From assembly GCF_001640805.2 (NCBI RefSeq), contig NC_066835.1:3713269-3777268 (forward strand): 64,000 bases of DNA, read 5' to 3'. The notes below the pieces were generated by a model. The model saw only the letters and a program-made list of their open reading frames with translations, searched no databases and was not told the DNA's origin. This DNA comes from Lates calcarifer. Taxonomy: Eukaryota > Chordata > Actinopteri > Centropomidae. The position numbers were made by a program, and so were the translations under genes. Within the stretch, counting starts at the first letter, position 1; each line of letters opens with the position of its first letter. Positions 51,201-61,117 of this stretch are shown here, piece after piece.

Positions 51201-54200
51201 TAGAACTAAATACAGTTGAATGTAAACAGATTTCCATGCTTCATATTCACATAACTTATTCTTACATGGAAACTGCCAGCTACAAGAGGGTTGGCCTCAC
51301 TGTATACAATATGGATTCAGCATCTTGTTTAATGCTAATGTGTTTTGATCCAAAGGGTAGTTGCTGAGGGACAAGACATGTTTTCCCTTTTCCATGTTTT
51401 CCCTCCATGTCTTGGGATTTGAACATTAATGTTAGATTGAACCTGTACAGAATAGAGTTCATGCAGCAGATCCTGATGGCAGGGTTATGACAGTCTGAGA
51501 GAAAGAAACAGAGGGAGAAACAGAGAGAGAGACCATTCTTCTCAGAGGAACTGAGAAGTGAGGGGTGTAATTGTACAAACAGATGTGGCTTCCTTGATTC
51601 ACTCTCCACATTTCCTGTCGGATTCTGTGGGGGCGTTTGGCTATAATGCACCTCATTCAGGTCCCGTGAAGCTTTGTTGATGTCTGAGGTTTCCTCTGAG
51701 CTGCTAACACCTTCCTCCTTTTGCCATCCCAATGATATGATGTTAGTATGCAGTTCAGACTGCTAATAAACAAGGTTAAACATCAAAACAAACATCAACA
51801 ATGGCTTCCTGTTGAAAATAAGCTGGTATTGTGATCATGATTTCATTGATACTACAAGTAACAGATCAAGTAAACGCAGCTGGGAGATATAAGGAACAGT
51901 TGTAACAATTACATCTGTATCATGCTGAGATGTCAACTTGAATTTGAATTTAAACCTTTAACTAGTTTGTATGAAGCAGTCAACATAGGATCAGTACAGT
52001 GATTACCTTAGCATATGGCATGAGGATGTGCCTCTAGGCACACTATAGCTCCATTCAAACATGCTGATGGCAGGTTTGGAGCTGTCTGTCAGCCAGCCAG
52101 TCAGTCAGTAAGCAATTTCCTGTAGGTGAAAACTGGAAAAGTATTTGCCTCAGTAAAGTGATAAAGGGAATTGGTGGTTTAGAGGAGGCACTTGGGGTTC
52201 AAGTTAGGGCAATGTTTGCAGAAGGAAAAATCAGGGATGTGTTAGGTTACACAGCACTGTCCATTTCTTAAATACCGGCTTTTATTAGCAGTGCCTAGCA
52301 GTTACAGTGATGGGAATGTCAGACTGTATGTCAACTGGATGGATGGATGGATCCATAACTGTGATTATTTTTCATCCAGCATCATCATCAGGGCAAAACT
52401 TGAATTTGTCCAATACTTTAGTTTATGACCAAATCCCTGCAAAACATTCCCAGCATTGGTGTCAGCATGCTAACATGTTAAATCAATATAGCTAACATAG
52501 AAAACATCATACCTACTACACATCAACAACTTGCCAGTTGTCCTCTATAGTCAGACATACTTTATACGTGATTTCATGTACATTTGTATCCACTTTAGGG
52601 CTTGGCAGGTTTGGATGGATTACCTGGAAAACCTGGTGTTCCTGGTAAAGATGTAAGTTGTCATCCTCTGTTAAGCTGCTGCAGTCACAAACACACCTCA
52701 GACAATAACATTCTGTGGCAGATTTGGTGAGTCACCTTCGTATTAATGAAGCTTTTGTCTAAAATTGATTAGGGTTTGAGAGGACTGGTTGGTGTGCCTG
52801 GGCCCAGCGGAATTAAAGGCGACAAGGTATGCCCCCCCCCCCACCTCCTGTGCTGTATGCAAAACACTCTGCACGCTTGATTAGAAACAATTCAAAGAGA
52901 ACATTGCCTTAAGCATAATGTTATTAAGCTGTGCTGATATAAATCATTTTAAAGAGGTATCATCAGTTTCCCAGGCTACTGTCTGTGCTTTCCAGACATT
53001 CCTCAGTCTCCTCTGTGTACCATCAAAGTCAGCCCACTCATTTGTCTGAGAAAATAAAATGCAGAGTTCATTGTCTGTAATTACTGACTTTGATGATTCC
53101 TCCAGTGGTGCACACATGCTTATACCACACCCATATGCATGCACAAGGATCCACGCACATGCACACGTGCACAGAGACTTGCCGTGGTACTTTACCCACA
53201 AGTTTCACTTTCCTTTGGTCCTACAATGAGTACACACTTTTAGCACACGTCATCTCATGAATTATGGTCGTTGGCGTATCATTACCATATTGCCTGAGGG
53301 ACTTTACTCTGGAAGTCTCGATTCTAATGAGGGGGTTTTCATCTTTGTTATGTGAACTGTGTCACAGGGGGAGAGAGGCCTTCCCGGATTACCTGGGGAT
53401 GTGGTAAGTATCAAAAACAGAGCAAAGGGATATACTGTAAGAATGATCTTCTTTAGAATTACAGGCTTGTTTAAGGATAAATGATGAAGGACATAGTAGC
53501 ATGAAGGAGTTAGAAAATGAACAGCATTTATCTAAAACACAAACCCAAAGAACCCCTGTAATTAAAGCTCATGTCATGCACTTAAACAACAATCAGTTAT
53601 GCATTTTTTTTTATTATTACTATAAACAAACCAAGTAATTATGGACAAGATTTACCTCCTGACCTTAATGACCTGCTTGGGAGCACAAGGCAAGAGGAGG
53701 GGGCACTGTTCCCCAGATAGAAGAGCAGAAAAAGCTAAATCACCGAGAGTCTATTTGTGTAGAAACAAGTAAAGGACTAAAGCTGAAAGAAGCTGTTGAT
53801 TAATCGACTAGACAACAACAGAAAATTTATTGCCAACTATTTAGATAATTGATTAATCATTTTAGTCATTTTTCAAGCAAAGGTGACAAAACCTCAGCTC
53901 CAGATTACAGATTCTACAATAACAGGATGTTGATTCTTTTCTTTGTCATGAATGATAGAAAACTGAAATTTTGTTTTGGACGTTGGGTCAGATCAAACAA
54001 GCAATATAAATACACCTTCTTACAGTGATAAATGGTTGATCAAGAAAAGAATTAATTAGTGATCAAAGTAATCATTATCATTACAGAAATTCACATTTTT
54101 CCAGTGTATGGTTTTTTTTCTGTAACAAAAAGATGGAATAATTTGACAGGAAAAACAACATCTTATCTACATGAAGCCATAGCAGGGTTTACTGCTGACA

Positions 54201-57200
54201 TATGTGCTTATAGAAGACTGTGGGATTGGGGTTACCAGTTGTCTTGCCCATGGCCTTATTTCATTTCATTAGACCAATTTAGCACACTGGGTTTGACAAT
54301 ATTACACTAATATGAAAATTATTGGTCTCTCTCCTACTAATACGTTTCTCATTGTTTTAATTTCAGGTTCAAAAAGAAGGCTTACGGGGTGAAAAGGTGA
54401 GTAATTGTTCACTGATAAAACAGTTTTTCATTTTTGTCTCATTAATAAATGAAATAAAGATTTAAAAACTATCCTATTCATTGTCATAAAGTATAATTAC
54501 CTGCTGGATATTAGGAGTTGAAATGGGAAGCAGATTCTAAATGAAAAAATACATCACTGTGGACTTGTTTTGGTGTATTTGCTTTCTGATTCCATTTTCA
54601 GACACCCTGCTGTACATATTTGAAATTGTCTATATAATGATATGTGTAACATATAGTCATGTGTTCAATCTATTTCAGGGAGATGCTGGACCTCCTGGGC
54701 CCCCAGGGCCTGAGGGTCCCCACGGGCCTCCTGTAAGGATCATGATTTATTACATCCTTCCTACATGCTTCCTCTCTCCTGCTGTTTAAATTTTGATATG
54801 TTATTGTTGTGGAAAAGTCACCTGGTCAGATGCAGTGCTGAGCAGTTCATGAAAACATCAGTCATGCTAAATGAACTCTTGCTGACTGTGAGCTTATTAT
54901 TCCTCAGGGTCCTCCTGGTCTACAGGGTCTGCCTGGGGAGCCTGGAGAGTTTGGCCAAAGGGTAAGAATCTCATTCTGATGGAAGACTATCTGAACATTG
55001 CTTCCCTGCATTTCTTCATCGTACTTAGACCCTGTACTGCATTATACAAGGAGATGCGCAACAAAGTATACAGTTATTAAACACCCACACACGAAGTGTA
55101 ATGTGTTATTGTTACAGATGTTTTTCTTGATGATGTCTAATGTGGCAAATATGAACTTTGACAAAACCATTAACTTATAAACTTATACCTCGGTGTGTCA
55201 AGACTGCACCAGTGACTTTTGTTGATATCACTGTTTATGAGGTAGCCTCATAAACAGACCAAACCATAGCCATATCCCATGGTCCTCTCTTCCTGTAACC
55301 TAAACATTGAAATTACAAGCAAGACTCCATGAATGAAATGAAAACCAGTCTCTCTTGTCAAAGTCCTACCCCAGCAGCAACTATGTTCCCATTTAAATAT
55401 AAATGCCAAAAGATGTTGGTAATAAACAGAATTTCAAGATGAGTTTGTATTGTAACGAAAATTTTGTAATCATGAGAAAACCAAAATCAAACAGTGTCAT
55501 GTTTAAATCACAAAAACATAATCATGTGTCAATGACAAATATCTTAATGCACTGTGTGATTTTTACTGCTTTAGTCTGATTTACATATGCAGAAAAACTG
55601 TTAAAAATGAGATTATTTTGCCTCCAGGCCTCTCATTTACAGTAACTAGAAGTTTATACTGTGCTCCTATGACTGTATTTATCATATTCCAATGGGATTA
55701 TTTAGGATGAAGAAAACTGATATTTATTCTTCAAGCTAATCACAGCTGATGCTGTAGTGGTTATCAGTGCAAAAATCTGTCCCTCGTCTCTCATATTCTT
55801 TTCCCTCAGTCTCTCTCCACACTGGTCCCATCACACAGCAGTGTGTAATTAAAACAGACGCAGTGGCTCTACATAATTTGTTCTTCCAAAACATTAACAA
55901 AGATAGTGACATCCCTTCCCAGTCTTTTCTGGGAGCAATTAACTTCTCATCAGCAATATGTTGGAATCAACATTTGCAGCTGCTCAGTTGGGCAGCAGAG
56001 TCAAGCCAAACCTCCTCTGGCCATGAATGAAAGACTTTTCCACCACCAGAAAGCACTTTGTCGTCAGTCAGACAAGCTTCTCAGCGATTGAGGGATTTAT
56101 AGTTTATTAAGATAAATAAAGCGATCACCCTGGGTTCAGATTCTGCAATATCTAGAAAATCTCCCTCTGTGCAGCTTTGCTTTTATTTTGTAATATCATC
56201 GTAGGTTCCCCTGAATCATTTTACAGCCCCATGGGATGCTTTTAAAAAACAGACAGATGGTGAGGAGCTTGACTTATTTTCTCAAGGTTTACAGTAGTTA
56301 TACCTCAGCTGAAGGTGTGCGGGGGACAGAGTGTGAGGAGGGGGAATGAAGGTGGGCTGAGAGCTGTGATAATAGGGTGGTCTCCACTGCTGCCAGCGCT
56401 GATAGAGTTGGCTGTATGGTTGAGTTGGTATAGATTGAGTCGCTCTCACCTCCACTGCAGCAAAGCTCTCATCAGCCATCTGTGTCACCGCTGCTGAGGC
56501 CTGTCTATTCACCTTTTCCTGATATGACAACTGAGGGCAGCCCGAGCTGGAATGTGGACAATGGCAAAAGACTGCATCAACAAACATGAAGAAAAATTAA
56601 AAAGAATGGATGAAGGGCCATAGTCAGTATTTTTGTGTCTTCTGGGGATGTGACAGGCTTCTGAAATCAAAGTTACTATCTAAATCCAGCTATCACTGGA
56701 TTTAGCTATTGCCTTTTTCACAGTTATGTGAACTGAATTACCAAGCTGTCAGTTCATCAACAAGTTCCAATTGCAAATCTGTTAGTAAATTTTGTTTTAG
56801 CATTAGCTAAGGCTAGCTGACTCTGGCTAGCTTTCACTTGATATAGCTGCCTTGCTTTAGCTGTCCAGTTGTCCATGTGTACAATAAGTGCAATGACGGC
56901 TTCTTGAACCCAGAGACATTTTCAAGGAAATTAAACAATTTTATGGCATAATAATTCTTTTTATGGGTTAAAACAGATGTGAAAATTGTTCTGAACAAAT
57001 GTGTGTGTATACTGTGTTTTGTATTTGTAGGGCAGTGCTGCTCATAAACTCCATCAAAGTTAAACTTCAACCAAAATAGCCATCTCTCTTTTCCCCCTAT
57101 AATATGTACCAGACTGCATAGTTCTTTCCAGGAAAATTCCTAGGATAATATTAGTTAATTACGAACTCATCAATTAGAGTTCATGCTGCATTTCCCAGCT

Positions 57201-57366
57201 TTAATGTCTAAATGGCCTTTCCACCCTGCTAATTCTGGTGGAGAGATGAATCGTATATGAATAATGTTGGTTTTAAAAATACTGGAATCGGTCTAAAAAT
57301 GCAACCATGGGAAAATTTAAGAATGTTTTCTTGAAATATCACATAGTTTGTGAACCTTCCAAATTC

Positions 57367-57426
<60 letters not shown>

Positions 57427-60400
57427 AGGACATGAAGACATGACCTCAGTGTCCTCAATAGCAGCTTTGATCCTGTAAACAGCTCACCTTACGTATTGAA
57501 AGTATGTGATTTAATTTAGCTCTTGTCTTACAGGGAAAGAAGGGTGAAAGTGGATTGCCTGGAGTGGATGGCCTTCCTGGACCCCCTGTAAGAACTGTCT
57601 CAGTTTAATAACGTGTCAAATGCATGCACACATATTGGCAATACACTTGTTTTCAATGACCTCTTGCTCATGTACGGATCATCAGTGACCTCTCAAGGAG
57701 AACTGAGGAGAATTCATTTGGTATTTTAATTGTGTGGGCTGCTCAGTATTTGTTGTGACCTAAATAGAACAAAAATGACTGCTCTCTCAAAGGTGTCATC
57801 ACTGTGTGTTTTAATAGAGGGAAAATAAACAAGCTAGATTAAAACCAACAAGTTATGCCAATTAATTTTCCAAATTGCTCCCTGGAGCACAATAAAAATA
57901 CACCTGTCTTAAAGTGGTATCCAAGGTTGAATGAGCTGTTTACAGCACTTTAATACCCCCCTCTAGTGGCAGCTCAGTGGTACTGACGTACACTGTGTCT
58001 TTTGGAAGAAAATTCTTGTGGACAATCTGTGGAGATCTCTGATGTATTTGGCAAGAAAGTATTTCAGAAGTACTGTTTACTGGCAATGGTTCTATAATCT
58101 TAATCAAAAATAAAGAAATCCCTTCCCTTTTGTGAGTATCAGTTGATGATCAATCATTACAAAGTTTCACTTAAGTTTTTTTTTTATTTTATTTTGCAGG
58201 GTCCTCAGGGTCCACCTGGGCCACCTGGAAACCAAGGACACACCGGGCCTCCTGTAAGTGACCCGAAACCATAATCAACATATGGCAGTGACAGTTATTG
58301 TAAAATATGACTATTAAATAATTTCAGAATGATGAACATGTTGACGTATCTTTCTTTCCTTATGAAGGGTCTACCTGGTGAAATTGGATTTTCAGGAAAA
58401 CCCGGAGAATCTGGAAAGCCTGTGAGTTGGCCTTTTATTCTCAAACATAATTTGTCATTAATGATAGTTTAAGTTATAGGTATTGCTGTTGTTGCTCTAC
58501 ACGTCACTAAATGTCAACCATTTGTCACTGTTGTTCAAAGGGTCTTCCTGGTAAAGATGGTCTCGATGGTCTTCCTGGAAATGATGGTGCCATGGTCAGT
58601 ACGACCTTTAGAACAACTTCTCTATTCTCTTTTTCCTTCTATGCTTATGGTACCTTAAAGCTGCACCAGTAAAAAGTGTTGCTTAAATGACTGTGTGTAA
58701 TGTGAAGGGCGCTTGGTTTGGTTCACTTTCGTTGCCCTCATCAACCTTAATAAAGTTTAAATATCTGCTTTAAGTTTAGTTACTGTGAGCACAGCAATGT
58801 TATTGACTGTGAAGCTTGTGGCTTCCAAGTCTGAAGTCTACACATATATTTTTTTTCTATTCATTTTTGGCCTTTTATCCACACACATGCTGTGTTTAAG
58901 GTCACTGAAAATTGACATTTTGCAAAACTTATTCCAGGGTGAAGATGTTCAGAAACCTTTGGCCATTTTTTTTTTTTTTTTTTGCCTACTGGTAACCGAT
59001 GATTGGCTAACATGGCTTTATGGTTAGGGTTATATCGCCACCTGTTGGTTTGGCATGCTCTTGACAGTGCTTCACAGCATGTTTTTTCATTTTCATGTGG
59101 ACAGAGATTTCTTTTAAGAATGAAGAAAGAAAACTTTGATAAATACTTATGATGACTAGGCCTAATCCAGAACTCTGAAAACACCTGCATTACCCACAAA
59201 ATGGACTATGTATTACTACTTGAGTAACATATACTGTATACTGAAGAAATAGAGTGGAGAGTGCTATAGAAACAAAATGTGTAAGCCACAATTTTACTGG
59301 CAAACTCAGTGTGAGGCTAACAACTACTAACCTGATTCCACACCTCTGAATCACTCCCTACATTAATATATGAATCAAGTCAGACAAAAAAGAAAATTCA
59401 CTCTGACTCAAGGCTAAACAGTTACCAGTATAAGCAAAAATTATTTTTCTGAAAAAACATAACTGTTTAAAACGTTTTAAATGGATATACTTAAATTTAT
59501 TGTGGTGGCTAAACTGAGTTGTGGTGTATTTACCCATCACTACATACAGTACCTGAGTACTGTTTTTTGCAGTTGCTTCAAAGTATCACATCTAAATCAT
59601 AATCTTGTGTCTCTGAAGGGGCCCAGGGGAGAGCGTGGAGCAGATGGTTTTCCTGGCAAGCCTGGACCTAAGGTACTGTGACTTCATCCAGAAACACACT
59701 GGACATGACTGAAGACATATGCAGCTTATGAGATAGCATGTGTATTTTCCAAATGCAAAACTGACATTTCAATGTCCATGCGTCTTCTCCCCAGGGTGAC
59801 GATGGGCCACCTGGACCAAGAGGACCTCCAGGGGAGAGAGTAAGTTCACAGCTGTTGACTTTGCTTTAGTTTGGGTATTTTCTTTAACACACAAAATATG
59901 TTTTATCATGTAACATTTCATGTTTTTTTTTTTTTTACAGGGAGAAGCTGGATCCCCTGGACAACCAGGTGCTGATGGAGGAAGAGGAGAAAGGGGCATT
60001 CCGGTAGGTGTGCCTGTGCTTGTGTCAGAGAATTGTCCAATGTTATTGATTTAATATTGAATTTTACAATGTCCACAACTGTGGGAGAACATCATCTAAA
60101 GGTCACTCATATTGTTATTATGCAACAGAAATAATTCTGGTAAACTCTAGTGAAATTAACTGTTCCTAATTTGGCTGAGCAACCTCCTGGGACCCCTTCA
60201 AGGGCTAGTGGGTATCCCCAAATGCCACTTTGGGAGCCTCTGCTCATGGTCTACTATTTCCAGTAGAAAAAAAGACTCTATTAATGTGCAAATATGATCT
60301 GTGACTGTTTTTTTTTTCTTTTCGTAGGGAGAAAGAGGACTGGAAGGACCAATTGGGCCAAAAGGGGAAAAGGGAGACAAGGTAAATAAGAAACAAGTAA

Positions 60401-61016
60401 CATGTGTCCTATATTGTACAACTTTATAATTACCATGCATGTACAAACAGAAATGCTGAATTCTCACTACCATGTTACAGTAGTTACAGAGTCATCCTCC
60501 TGTGTAATGTAATGGTCAGGCTGCATTGTTGGCTGTAATAAGGTCATTTGTATGCAGACAATGTGAACATATTGTCCCTTGCCTCAGGGTGAAGTGGGAG
60601 CGAGGGGACCGCCTGGTGCTCCAGGAAATGTAAGGAAAATTCCTGCTCTTTCTAGTGCGCATGTTGACACATTGTACAGCTGCAACCCTGCAACAAATAA
60701 CATAGCAATGATGGCAGATGTAAAGTTGGTGACACTGTTTGACTCCTCATTCAGTGCAGAGGTGGTAAATTATTATCCTGTGTTTTTTCCTCACAGGTGG
60801 CAAATGTCATCCCAGAGCCCGGTGAACCTGTGAGTTGGCTCTTTTTCAGTATGCAAACCAAACTCTGTTGAAAGACTAATTGAACTCTAGAGGACACAGG
60901 TTTTTTCACATTTAGTTGGTACTTCTGATGTATTATTCAAAATTACTCAAAACGTCTTTATTGTCATTCGAAACTACACTGGACAGTGCACAATTGAATT
61001 CAATTTGGTTTATTGG

Positions 61017-61059
<43 letters not shown>

Positions 61060-61084
61060 ATGTATGTGTATATATATATGTATG

Positions 61085-61117
<33 letters not shown>

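Noticed and set aside
51280..51732. 150-codon minus-strand ORF in a COL22A1 intron
   Set aside because: Long, but its composition looks like translated purine/pyrimidine-rich DNA; no motif, promoter or poly(A) context is visible.
56282..56587. 101-codon minus-strand ORF in a COL22A1 intron
   Set aside because: Gln/Ser/Pro-rich with no recognisable domain, no supporting splice or promoter signals, and within the length expected by chance.
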